Part shown: positions 4,524 through 9,496 of the stretch, piece after piece
Layout of the letters: the number at the start of each line of letters is the position of its first letter
Numbering within the stretch: the stretch's first letter is position 1
Source: an uncultured Burkholderiaceae bacterium
GTDB lineage: Bacteria > Pseudomonadota > Gammaproteobacteria > Burkholderiales > Burkholderiaceae
Reading direction: 5' to 3'
DNA length: 9,496 nt
Assembly: GCA_937871985.1 (NCBI GenBank)
Contig: CALMPB010000230.1
Location: 1-9,496, forward strand
The notes under the pieces: generated by a model
Databases searched by the model: none
What the model was told of the DNA's origin: nothing
What the model saw: the letters and a program-made list of their open reading frames with translations, nothing else
Position numbers and translations under genes: made by a program

Positions 4524-4761
4524 CCGCCGCTCTTTCCTGGCCGCTATTCCCGCAGCGGCTGCGTCAATAAGTGCGCTTCGAGCGCAATTCTTTCCCGCGT
4601 CATCTGCGCCCCTGCCGAATCGTCCACTTGGGACAGAAGCTGATCGGCGCGATTTCGAACGTTGGAAGCGAGAGCTCGACGCTGCTCTGGCGATAAATAT
4701 TCGAACGATGCAAGCAACGCTTCCCGCATCACCTGTACGGAACACCGGAGGTCGTGCGTGA
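4516..4761 (+). CDS. Small protein with Tat-like signal sequence (conflicts with antisense gene)
   Basis: An 81-aa frame opening MNSRRSFLAAIPAAAASISA. It contains the twin-arginine pattern S-R-R-x-F-L at residues 3-8, a hydrophobic Ala-rich core at 7-21 and LRAQ near a possible signal-peptidase site. The remainder is a charged helix (DRRDFERWKRELDAALA). It starts inside the end of the upstream gene (8-nt overlap), which suggests coupling. It is antisense to the leftward 88-aa gene 4544-4810 over 218 nt, and one of the two may be spurious. If real, it would be exported or membrane-bound in folded form. Function unknown. Confidence 0.45.
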   Translation: MNSRRSFLAAIPAAAASISALRAQFFPASSAPLPNRPLGTEADRRDFERWKRELDAALAINIRTMQATLPASPVRNTGGRA

Positions 4762-4810
4762 TGTCCATCAGCCGCGTTACCTGCTCCATCAATTCCTTTT
4801 CTATGCCCAT
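4544..4810 (-). CDS. Leftward helical protein, 88 aa
   Basis: An 88-aa protein (MGIEKELMEQVTRLMDITHD...) predicted entirely helical from its heptad-like spacing and its content of E, Q, R and L, including SPEQRRALASNVRNRADQLL. It is a likely coiled-coil or four-helix protein. The ATG at 4810 has AAGGGAG 6 nt upstream. An in-frame ATG at 4852 lacks one. It lies 70 nt downstream of the leftward 61-aa gene and may be co-transcribed with it. It is antisense to the 81-aa frame at 4516-4761. The protein reads as genuine, but I cannot name a family. Confidence 0.6.
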   Translation of the reverse strand: MGIEKELMEQVTRLMDITHDLRCSVQVMREALLASFEYLSPEQRRALASNVRNRADQLLSQVDDSAGAQMTRERIALEAHLLTQPLRE

Positions 4811-4880
4811 AAAAAGCTCCCTTTCTAAGTGGTTGTTGTGTGAGAACTCCAATCATAAAGGGAAGGAGCGGGGCGCCCAC

Positions 4881-5066
4881 TCAATGCAGCACCAGCACAT
4901 CCACGACTTCGCCACGCTTGGCCGCGTCTACCAGCACGGCATAGACCGCCGTGATATGGGCATCGGTCGGATCCTCAAACGTGCGGTACGCCAGGTCAAC
5001 GGCTTGGTCAAAAAGCTGCTCGTGGTTCATGGGTCGAGTGTGGGCCGCCTGTGTTGTTATTTCCAT
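4881..5066 (-). CDS. Leftward small phage protein, 61 aa
   Basis: A 61-aa helical protein whose core (MNHEQLFDQAVDLAYRTFED then PTDAHITAVYAVLVDAAKRG) resembles small early proteins seen in betaproteobacterial phages. I know no function for those. The start at 5066 is chosen because GGGAA lies about 8 nt upstream. Alternatives are 5123, 5096 and 5030, none with a better ribosome site. It runs against the surrounding rightward operon and converges with nothing, so it must have its own leftward promoter, which I could not identify with confidence in 5067-5153. Confidence 0.65.
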   Translation of the reverse strand: MEITTQAAHTRPMNHEQLFDQAVDLAYRTFEDPTDAHITAVYAVLVDAAKRGEVVDVLVLH

Positions 5067-5088
5067 TCGTATTTCCCGAGGTTGGTAT

Positions 5089-5111
5089 GCCGTCATTCTG
5101 AACATGACGGC
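5089..5111. repeat. Inverted repeat in the divergent intergenic region
   Basis: A perfect 8-bp stem GCCGTCAT (5089-5096) / ATGACGGC (5104-5111) with a 7-nt loop. It lies between the leftward 61-aa gene and the rightward CII-like gene. It lacks an adjacent T-run on the plus strand and could be a regulator-binding site or an mRNA hairpin. Confidence 0.45.
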
Positions 5112-5153
5112 GCTCAACCGCATTCAATATTTTTTGTGCGAGGTTGATTCGGC

Positions 5154-5462
5154 ATGAACACAGTTGAGGCTGAACGGCTGCCTGTCAAAAAGCCGTCGAT
5201 GGGGCAGGCATTTCGTCGGGCCATGGCTGAGCCGCAAACCCGTGCCATCTTGCAGGATGCGCTCGGCTGGGATGACAGCCAAGTAAGCCGGTTCGTGTCC
5301 GGACAGTCCGGGCTGACGATTGACAAGATCGACGCGGCCATCGAGGCGTTGAGCCTCGTCGTCACCAGTCGCCGGTACATGGACTACCTCGCTTACGGCA
5401 GCCAGATCGGCGCCGCGTGCCATTGCGCGAGGGCCGGTATGGGCGCTTGCGGGGATCTGTGA
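5154..5462 (+). CDS. CII-like transcriptional regulator
   Basis: A 102-aa protein with a helix-turn-helix at about residues 32-67 (ILQDALGWDDSQVSRFVSGQ then SGLTIDKIDAAIEAL). This matches the small CII-type activators of lambdoid phages, which are about 97 aa and bind as tetramers to establish lysogeny. Its place downstream of the Cro-like gene and before the replication genes is the CII position. The C-terminal tail is unusual, with four cysteines or histidines in CHCARAGMGAC, perhaps a metal site or turnover tag. GAGG lies 11 nt before the ATG. The stop overlaps the ninB start as TGATG. No clear TTGC-N6-TTGC sites were found nearby, so its targets are unknown. Confidence 0.75.
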   Translation: MNTVEAERLPVKKPSMGQAFRRAMAEPQTRAILQDALGWDDSQVSRFVSGQSGLTIDKIDAAIEALSLVVTSRRYMDYLAYGSQIGAACHCARAGMGACGDL

Positions 5463-5872
5463 TGGAAAAGCAGGTGTTCCAGCTCGTCAGCCCGCTCGTG
5501 CGACGCAATGCCGCCCAGGCTATCGCCCACGCCCCGGACGGCTACCGCGTCGAGATAAAACCCAAAACACGCTCCTTGGCCCAGAACGACATGCTTTGGT
5601 CGATCCTCACGGACATCAGCCGGCAGGTGGATTTCGTCGTCAACGGCGCGCTGATCAAGGTGTCGCCCGAGGAGGTTAAGGACATTCTGACGGCCGGCCT
5701 GAAGCGCGAAACCCGTATGGCCATGGGTATCGACGGCGGCATGGTCTTATTGGGCCAGCGCACCAGCAAGATGACCGTGCGCCAGATGACGGAGCTCATC
5801 GATCTGGCGCATGCGTTCGGTGCGCAAAAAGCCATCGAGTGGAGCGCGACGAGTCTTGGGAGGCCGACATGA
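5462..5872 (+). CDS. ninB: NinB-like recombination protein
   Basis: A 136-aa protein of the NinB (Orf) family, phage mediators that bind single-stranded DNA and replace RecFOR in loading recombinase. The match is recognisable to lambda NinB (146 aa): TRSLAQNDMLWSILTDISRQ at residues 37-56 against SLDQNRKLWACLGDVSRQVE, then VLLGQRTSKMTVRQMTELID (95-114) and HAFGAQKAIEW. The ATG at 5462 is used because it overlaps the CII-like stop (TGATG). An earlier in-frame ATG at 5417 lies inside that gene. The end overlaps the next gene as ATGA. It lies upstream of the replication genes, unlike in lambda. Confidence 0.92.
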   Translation: MEKQVFQLVSPLVRRNAAQAIAHAPDGYRVEIKPKTRSLAQNDMLWSILTDISRQVDFVVNGALIKVSPEEVKDILTAGLKRETRMAMGIDGGMVLLGQRTSKMTVRQMTELIDLAHAFGAQKAIEWSATSLGRPT

Positions 5873-6222
5873 AAGGCCGCTCAGTCACCGCAGAGCAAAA
5901 GCGCTTCCATGACTTGCTGTGCCGCGAAATCGGCTGCATTGCTTGCGCCAAGGGCGGCATGTTCACGCCCCGCGTTTCCATTCACCACATCGACGGCCGC
6001 ACAAAACCCTGGGCCCATTGGCTCGTTCTGCCATTGTGCGGCCCCCATCATCAGGATGCCGGCATACCCGGCGTCGTGGCCGTCCACCCCTGGAAGGCCC
6101 GGTTTGAATCCCAATACGGCTCTCAGCGCGATTTGCTGGGCGAGTGCGTCCGGATCCTTCTGGATCGCGGCTTGAACGTGCCCACCGGCGTACTGGAGCT
6201 CACCACTCTGGAGGTCGCATGA
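5869..6222 (+). CDS. Ref-like RecA-dependent nuclease
   Basis: A 117-aa protein matching the Ref / RecA_dep_nuc family. The founding member, P1 Ref, is an HNH-fold nuclease that cuts DNA at RecA-made displacement loops. Visible family features are CIAC (Cys23, Cys26), VSIHHIDGR (His39-His40), LPLCGPHHQD (Cys57, His60-His61) and VHPWKARFESQYG. Together these form the zinc/HNH-type site. It is shorter than P1 Ref because it lacks the long disordered N-terminal arm, as do many phage homologues. The ATG at 5869 overlaps the ninB stop (ATGA), and the pairing with NinB suggests a shared recombination role during replication. Confidence 0.88.
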   Translation: MKGRSVTAEQKRFHDLLCREIGCIACAKGGMFTPRVSIHHIDGRTKPWAHWLVLPLCGPHHQDAGIPGVVAVHPWKARFESQYGSQRDLLGECVRILLDRGLNVPTGVLELTTLEVA

Positions 6223-6545
6223 ACGGCCAACACTTAGCCGACATCGGCATTGAAACCGCCCGCCAGCATGCCGAGGCTGTCACGTTGAACTGGACAGAAC
6301 AGGTATTGGCATGTCTTGAAGAATGGGCGCCGCAGCAAAAACGGCCCTTCGCCTTCGAGGATTTCCGTTTCTACATTACCGAGCATCGAGAAGACCTGAT
6401 CCCGCCCACCTCAAAAGCCTGGGGGGCGATCAGTCGCGTGGGTGTGGCCAGGGGGATATTACGCTTCACGGGACGATTCCAGCCGGCGCGTAGTCCGGGT
6501 ACGCATGGGCATCCTGTTCGCACGTTCACAGGGGGAAGACCATGA
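6219..6545 (+). CDS. Conserved phage hypothetical protein, 108 aa
   Basis: A 108-aa protein beginning MNGQHLADIGIETARQHAEA. It has FEDFRFY near residues 46-52, KAWGAISRVGVARGILRFTG at 66-85 and a C-terminal HGHPVRTF. I recognise this pattern (a conserved AWG-A-x-A-x-GI core followed by a Ser/His-Gly tail) from a family of small proteins encoded beside phage replication and recombination genes. Its function is not known to me, and a winged-helix DNA-binding fold is plausible. It overlaps both neighbours by ATGA. Confidence 0.8.
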   Translation: MNGQHLADIGIETARQHAEAVTLNWTEQVLACLEEWAPQQKRPFAFEDFRFYITEHREDLIPPTSKAWGAISRVGVARGILRFTGRFQPARSPGTHGHPVRTFTGGRP

Positions 6546-7297
6546 GCATCAAGATCATGTCTATGGTGTTCGAACGCTACCCGAACGGCGGCGGAGAAAT
6601 GCTACTCGCCCTGTCTCTGGCTGATTTTGCTGAGGATGACGGCACACGCGTGTTTCCATCTATCAAGCAACTGGCCGAGAAAACCAGGCAGTCTGAACGC
6701 ACCGTCCAGTACCAGCTGCGCAAGATGGAAGAATCCGGCTGGCTGATTCTTGCCAACAGTGGAAACGGAGGGCGAAACCAGCGTCGCGAGTATGTCATTA
6801 ACCCGGCATGGATAAAGGGTGCAGATTTTGCACCGGTGCAATCCACGACAAGAAAGGGTGCAACTGACGACATAAAGGGTGCAATCCACGACAAGAAAGG
6901 GTGCAATGGGTTGCACCCGCATATACCCACCATAGACCCATCAATACCCGTCAATGAATCACCAACGCGCGCGAAGCTGGCGCTTCCCGACTGGCTGCCG
7001 CTTGAAACCTGGGCGATGTGGGATCGCTTTCGAAAACGCAAATCCGCCAAAGCCTGGACAGACGATGCGAAAGCGCTATCCCTGCGCACCCTCGAGCGTC
7101 TACGCGCCGAGGGCCAGGATCCCACAGCAATTGTCGAACAGAGCATTGAGCGTGGCTGGACAGGGCTGTTTCCGCTGAAAACCGAGACAGTTGCCGTCCT
7201 GTCCAAGCAGGACAGGCGCAATGCCTGGATGCGGGAAGCCGCTGGCACAGGACGTCAGGAAGTCGATATGGGGGTGATTGATGCAACAGTTGCCTGA
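6542..7297 (+). CDS. O-like replication initiator (HTH)
   Basis: A 251-aa protein with an N-terminal winged-helix domain at about residues 1-90. The helix-turn-helix is at 36-66 (VFPSIKQLAEKTRQSERTVQ then YQLRKMEESGW), the HTH_36-type module of phage replication initiators. A low-complexity linker at 93-135 is encoded by the iteron cluster. The C-terminal domain (about 145-240) includes PDWLPLETWAMWDRFRKRKS and may contact the partner P-like protein. In lambda, O binds iterons lying in its own gene, melts the origin and recruits P with DnaB. The same layout is seen here. It overlaps the upstream gene by ATGA, and its last 17 nt overlap the P-like gene. Confidence 0.85.
   Translation: MSIKIMSMVFERYPNGGGEMLLALSLADFAEDDGTRVFPSIKQLAEKTRQSERTVQYQLRKMEESGWLILANSGNGGRNQRREYVINPAWIKGADFAPVQSTTRKGATDDIKGAIHDKKGCNGLHPHIPTIDPSIPVNESPTRAKLALPDWLPLETWAMWDRFRKRKSAKAWTDDAKALSLRTLERLRAEGQDPTAIVEQSIERGWTGLFPLKTETVAVLSKQDRRNAWMREAAGTGRQEVDMGVIDATVA
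6814..6918. other. Iteron cluster, probable replication origin
   Basis: Inside the initiator gene the 10-mer AAAGGGTGCA occurs four times, starting at 6814, 6853, 6874 and 6896. A fifth GGTGCAA is at 6835-6841. Inverted TTGCACC occurs at 6828-6834 and 6911-6917, giving a 14-bp palindrome (6828-6841). A 29-bp segment is repeated exactly (6835-6863 and 6878-6906). Spacing of 21-22 bp between the last three puts them on one DNA face. Lambda's origin has the same location within gene O. Confidence 0.8.
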
Positions 7298-7955
7298 TCG
7301 CGCATTGCCCATCCAGTGGGTCGAGCGTCTGATTACCAGGATGCAAGCCCTGTACGGCGCCAAATTTGCGGCGCAATGGGAAGGGGTTGACCTGATCGCC
7401 TTGAAGCAAGCCTGGGCTGAGGAGCTGGCCGGCTATTCGGGGGAAGAGATTGCTCGGGGTCTTTCTGCTTGCCGGGAGCGGCCGTTTCCACCCACATTGC
7501 CCGAGTTCATGGTGCTTTGCCGGCCGCCCGTGAATCCCGAGATTGCTTTTCATGAAGCCGTGCACTGTCTGGCTCAGCGCCGCCGTGGAGAGCGGGGCGA
7601 TTGGACGCATCCGGCTATTTATCACGCAACCGTTACCGTTGGGCAGCACGACGTAATGAATTGCCCTTATTCGGCGCTCAAAGCCCGATGGGGGAAAGCG
7701 CTTGCCGATGAACTGGCCAAAGGGCAGTGGGCGCCGGTTCCTGATGCGTATATCGCGTTGCCCGACCCTGGGAAAACCGAAGCCAGCAACGCCGAGGCAA
7801 AAGCCGCGATGGATCGCCTTGGGGCAGCTGACATCATGAATAAATCCGGGCGCGACCACAAGGCATGGGCGAAGAAGATTATGGATAACCCGAAAGGTAG
7901 ATCGCCCGCAGTGGTGGCGATGGCCAAGCGCGCATTGGAAGGAGCTGTGGCATGA
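7281..7955 (+). CDS. P-like replication protein (helicase loader)
   Basis: A 224-aa protein resembling the phage replication protein P family. Features are an N-terminal WVERLITRMQALYGAKFAAQ, then LKQAWAEELAGYSGEEIARG and CRERPFPPTLPEFMVLC at about residues 63-79. The PPTLPEF motif is typical of the family. Lambda P (233 aa) takes DnaB helicase from the host and delivers it to the O-origin complex. The ATG at 7281 has a strong GGGGGTGAT ribosome site. A TTG one codon upstream is not preferred. It overlaps the initiator gene end and the following gene (ATGA). The C-terminus is basic (HKAWAKKIMDNPKGRSPAVV). Confidence 0.85.
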   Translation: MQQLPDRALPIQWVERLITRMQALYGAKFAAQWEGVDLIALKQAWAEELAGYSGEEIARGLSACRERPFPPTLPEFMVLCRPPVNPEIAFHEAVHCLAQRRRGERGDWTHPAIYHATVTVGQHDVMNCPYSALKARWGKALADELAKGQWAPVPDAYIALPDPGKTEASNAEAKAAMDRLGAADIMNKSGRDHKAWAKKIMDNPKGRSPAVVAMAKRALEGAVA

Positions 7956-8155
7956 CTCCTGCTGAACTGCAATCCATGTGCACGCATGCCCCGTATTACC
8001 AAAAGGGTTGCCTCGCCTGCTCTGTCCGGTACGTCAAATTCCTGCGCCCGAGCCGGGAAAAGCAAAACGCCTATCTGGCTGGACTGACTGTGCGTGACCG
8101 CGATCAGATTATCGAGATACTGAAGAAGGAGAAAGAATGCAGCTCGACCGCCTGA
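7952..8155 (+). CDS. 67-aa Cys-containing phage protein
   Basis: A 67-aa protein with CTH at residues 10-12, Cys20 and Cys23 (GCLACS), which could make one zinc site. A basic helix (LRPSREKQNAYLAGL) and a charged C-terminal helix follow. Small proteins of this design occur between P and the resolvase gene in related phages, with unknown function. The ATG overlaps the P-like stop (ATGA), and its end overlaps the RusA-like gene by 19 nt. Confidence 0.75.
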   Translation: MTPAELQSMCTHAPYYQKGCLACSVRYVKFLRPSREKQNAYLAGLTVRDRDQIIEILKKEKECSSTA

Positions 8156-8511
8156 CCATTCTTTTGCCATGGGTAGACGCTCGGCTGATGCCGAACCGCA
8201 AAAATGGGGCTGCCTGGCAATCCAGCCATGCTGCCAAGATTCAGGCACGCGAAGATGGACACCACAGCGCTCGATGCTCGCTTGGGCGCAACACGCTCGC
8301 ATCGGCAGCCACTTACCCGCTGCGCCTGACTTTCGTTGCTCCCGATAACCGCCACCGGGACTTGGACAACATGCTGGCCGCCTCGAAAGCGACGCTCGAT
8401 GGAGTGGCAAAAGCCCTTGGTGTCGATGACAAGCTTTTCAGGCCAATCACGCTCGATGCGGCCGTCGATGTCAAAAAGCGGGGATTTGTACTTGTGGAGA
8501 TAGGGGTATGA
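8137..8511 (+). CDS. rusA: RusA-like Holliday-junction resolvase
   Basis: A 124-aa endonuclease of the RusA family (E. coli RusA is 120 aa). It cuts four-way DNA junctions as a dimer after recombination or replication. The catalytic aspartates are visible: HRDLDNMLAASKATLDGVAK carries Asp75 and Asp77, and GVDDKLF carries Asp97/98, matching D70, D72 and D91 of E. coli RusA. The N-terminus (LPWVDARLMPNRK) also fits the family. The start has AAGGAGAAAG upstream. The stop overlaps the Q-like ATG. In this operon it would resolve or debranch junctions made by NinB- and Ref-linked recombination before packaging. Confidence 0.9.
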   Translation: MQLDRLTILLPWVDARLMPNRKNGAAWQSSHAAKIQAREDGHHSARCSLGRNTLASAATYPLRLTFVAPDNRHRDLDNMLAASKATLDGVAKALGVDDKLFRPITLDAAVDVKKRGFVLVEIGV

Positions 8512-8987
8512 CAGAAATCAGGCAGGCAACTCTTGAGCGCTGGCAAATGGACGATCCGGCCAAGGTGTGCGAACGAATGGAAGAAATGCGGCTGCATCGG
8601 AAATCTCAGATGAATGACGATCAAAGCGAAGAGGTTGAGGAGCTTCTGGTGGAGTGGTATGGATGGGCCCGCGCTCAGCGTGAGTTTCTTGGGCACAGCC
8701 GGGTTTCTCCCATGTTCCGGAATATCGACTGGAGCGAGGTGCACGATACCGGCACGGATGTGGATGCACGATTGCACAACATCACTGCCGAAATGGTGGA
8801 AGCGTGCCTTGGCGAACTGAAGGTTCTGGAGCGGGCGGCCATAGAGGTGCATTTGCGGAACCGAGGCGCCGCGGTGTTTCGCAACCCGCGCCTGGGAAGT
8901 CCTGAGCAGCATCATCACGCCTACCTGGAAGCCAAGGAGAAGTTATTTCCGATATTGCGCAGGAAAGGGCTTGTCAAAACCTACTAG
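8508..8987 (+). CDS. Q-like late-gene antiterminator / sigma-like regulator
   Basis: A 159-aa protein. Its C-terminal half (about residues 93-158) has a sigma-70 region-4-like helix-turn-helix (MVEACLGELKVLERAAIEVH followed later by AYLEAKEKLFPILRRKGL). The N-terminal part is acidic and helical, with the motif VEELLVEWYGWARAQREFLG. This organisation is common in phage late regulators placed between the resolvase and terminase genes. It overlaps the RusA-like gene by ATGA and is the last gene before the terminators. It would switch on late genes by letting polymerase read through the downstream tandem terminators. The assignment rests on position and general pattern. Confidence 0.75.
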   Translation: MTEIRQATLERWQMDDPAKVCERMEEMRLHRKSQMNDDQSEEVEELLVEWYGWARAQREFLGHSRVSPMFRNIDWSEVHDTGTDVDARLHNITAEMVEACLGELKVLERAAIEVHLRNRGAAVFRNPRLGSPEQHHHAYLEAKEKLFPILRRKGLVKTY

Positions 8988-8991
8988 GTGA

Positions 8992-9018
8992 TTCATAATT
9001 CACTCAAGGCGCTATAGT
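8992..9018 (+). promoter_or_regulatory. Possible late promoter (PR'-like)
   Basis: TATAGT (9013-9018) is a good -10. The upstream hexamer is weak (TTCATA at 8992-8997 with only a 15-nt spacer). Late promoters served by Q proteins often have poor -35 regions. Support comes mainly from position between the Q-like gene and the tandem terminators. Confidence 0.4.
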
Positions 9019-9035
9019 TGCGTCCAAAATTTGCG

Positions 9036-9070
9036 AAGCCCGCCAGCCAAATAGGTTTGCGGGCTTTTTC
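9036..9070 (+). terminator. Intrinsic terminator 1 (tR'-like)
   Basis: Stem AAGCCCGC (9036-9043) / GCGGGCTT (9059-9066), followed by TTTC. It begins 48 nt after the Q-like stop and would end the early transcript as well as any short late-promoter transcript. Confidence 0.85.
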
Positions 9071-9102
9071 ATTTGTCTCCCCAGCAGCGAAAGCTGCCAC
9101 TC

Positions 9103-9141
9103 GCCCCAGGTTGATCTTGTGATCCCTGGGGCATTTTCATT
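9103..9141 (+). terminator. Intrinsic terminator 2
   Basis: Stem GCCCCAGG (9103-9110) / CCTGGGGC (9125-9132), extended by GATC (9113-9116) / GATC (9121-9124) around a TTGT loop and followed by ATTTTCATT. The U-tract is only moderate. It lies just upstream of the terminase gene and could also affect its translation. Confidence 0.75.
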
Positions 9142-9150
9142 GGTACGCAT

Positions 9151-9480
9151 ATGAGCAATCCTCGTCATGCGCCAGCCAGCAAAGTGCAGCCGGGTGCTGC
9201 AAAAAAGCTCCCTCCAAACGCTGGCAAAGGGCGCCAGAAGGGAGTTCCGAATAAGGCTACGCGAGAGTTTCGCGAGACGGTGCGCAAGTTGTTGGAAGAA
9301 AACAGCGAGAACGTAGGGATTTGGCTCGGCAAGGTGGCCGACGAAGACCCAGCCAAGGCGCTCGATCTGTTAGCCAAGCTGGCGGAGTTCGCGGCGCCCA
9401 AGCTGGGGCGCGTCGAGCATACCGGCGATGGTGGCGGCCCGCTTGTCGTGGAGATTGTGAAGTTTGGCGACGCGAATTAG
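9151..9480 (+). CDS. Small terminase subunit-like protein
   Basis: A 109-aa basic protein. The N-terminus is disordered, then comes GKGRQKGVPNKATREFRETV at residues 25-44. This is the GRxKGxxNK motif seen in a family of phage small terminase or terminase-associated proteins. A helical part follows (VRKLLEENSENVGIWLGKVA then DPAKALDLLAKLAEFAAPKL), and the tail ends VVEIVKFGDAN. The small subunit recognises phage DNA and directs the large subunit's ATPase/nuclease for packaging. It is the first late gene, beyond the tandem terminators. No good ribosome site precedes the ATG. The large subunit gene would be expected right after the window. A DUF5681-type protein of unknown function is an alternative. 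Confidence 0.7.
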   Translation: MSNPRHAPASKVQPGAAKKLPPNAGKGRQKGVPNKATREFRETVRKLLEENSENVGIWLGKVADEDPAKALDLLAKLAEFAAPKLGRVEHTGDGGGPLVVEIVKFGDAN

Positions 9481-9496
9481 GCTGCCGAACAACTGG

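Noticed and set aside
6814..6918. CRISPR array in the repeat cluster
   Set aside because: The repeats are few, overlap each other, lie inside a coding gene and have spacers that are themselves repeated; iterons explain them better.
6577..7248. Minus-strand 223-aa open frame
   Set aside because: It is a shadow of the replication initiator, rich in Ser/Arg/Cys with no ribosome site.
7667..8410. Minus-strand 247-aa open frame
   Set aside because: It is antisense to the P-like, 67-aa and RusA-like genes, all of which are supported by family motifs and overlaps.

Overview
The window is the immunity, early and replication region of a lambda-like temperate phage or prophage. It ends at the start of the packaging genes. 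Base composition (GC-rich, with AT-rich promoters) and protein family types (Ref-type nuclease, NinB, RusA, a sigma-like Q protein, a conserved phage family beginning MSGFCVYG) suggest a betaproteobacterial host of the Bordetella, Achromobacter or Burkholderia kind. That host assignment is an inference from family resemblance; no host gene is visible.

Left part (about 9-1972, minus strand): a leftward early operon driven by a near-consensus promoter (PL, 1930-1958). Its leader carries an rRNA-operon-type boxA (1833-1844) and about 110 nt of strongly base-paired RNA (1631-1742). It then encodes a 59-aa Cys/His microprotein, a 114-aa conserved phage protein, an aberrant tRNA-like gene with a CUU anticodon, a DUF1566 (C-type-lectin-like) protein, a 78-aa acidic protein and a 48-aa membrane microprotein. 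Two of these are too short for usual ORF cut-offs and are supported by Shine-Dalgarno sites and ATGA overlaps.

Immunity region (2014-3541): a LexA/S24-type repressor (2464-3237, minus) is followed 2 nt downstream by a two-TM membrane protein in the position that rex genes occupy in lambda, then an intrinsic terminator. A Cro-like repressor (3320-3541, plus) diverges from it. PL and PR are inverted copies of one 40-bp promoter/operator block, each with two palindromic operator sites. Both the Cro-like gene and, less certainly, the repressor gene appear to be leaderless.

Variable segment (3557-5066): genes on both strands, several antisense to one another. They include a leftward anchored beta-rich protein, rightward unknown proteins (one with a Tat-like signal) and two leftward small proteins. 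This looks like an accessory or 'moron' segment placed inside the rightward early operon.

Rightward operon (5154-8987): CII-like activator, NinB, Ref-like RecA-dependent nuclease, an unknown conserved phage protein, an O-like replication initiator with an iteron cluster inside its own gene (probable origin), a P-like helicase-loader protein, a 67-aa Cys-containing protein, a RusA-like resolvase and a Q-like late regulator. Most junctions overlap by ATGA or TGATG, so translation is probably coupled. NinB and Ref lie upstream of O/P rather than downstream as in lambda.

Late control region (8988-9150): a possible late promoter followed by two tandem intrinsic terminators, the arrangement expected for Q-type antitermination. 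After it comes a small-terminase-like gene (9151-9480).
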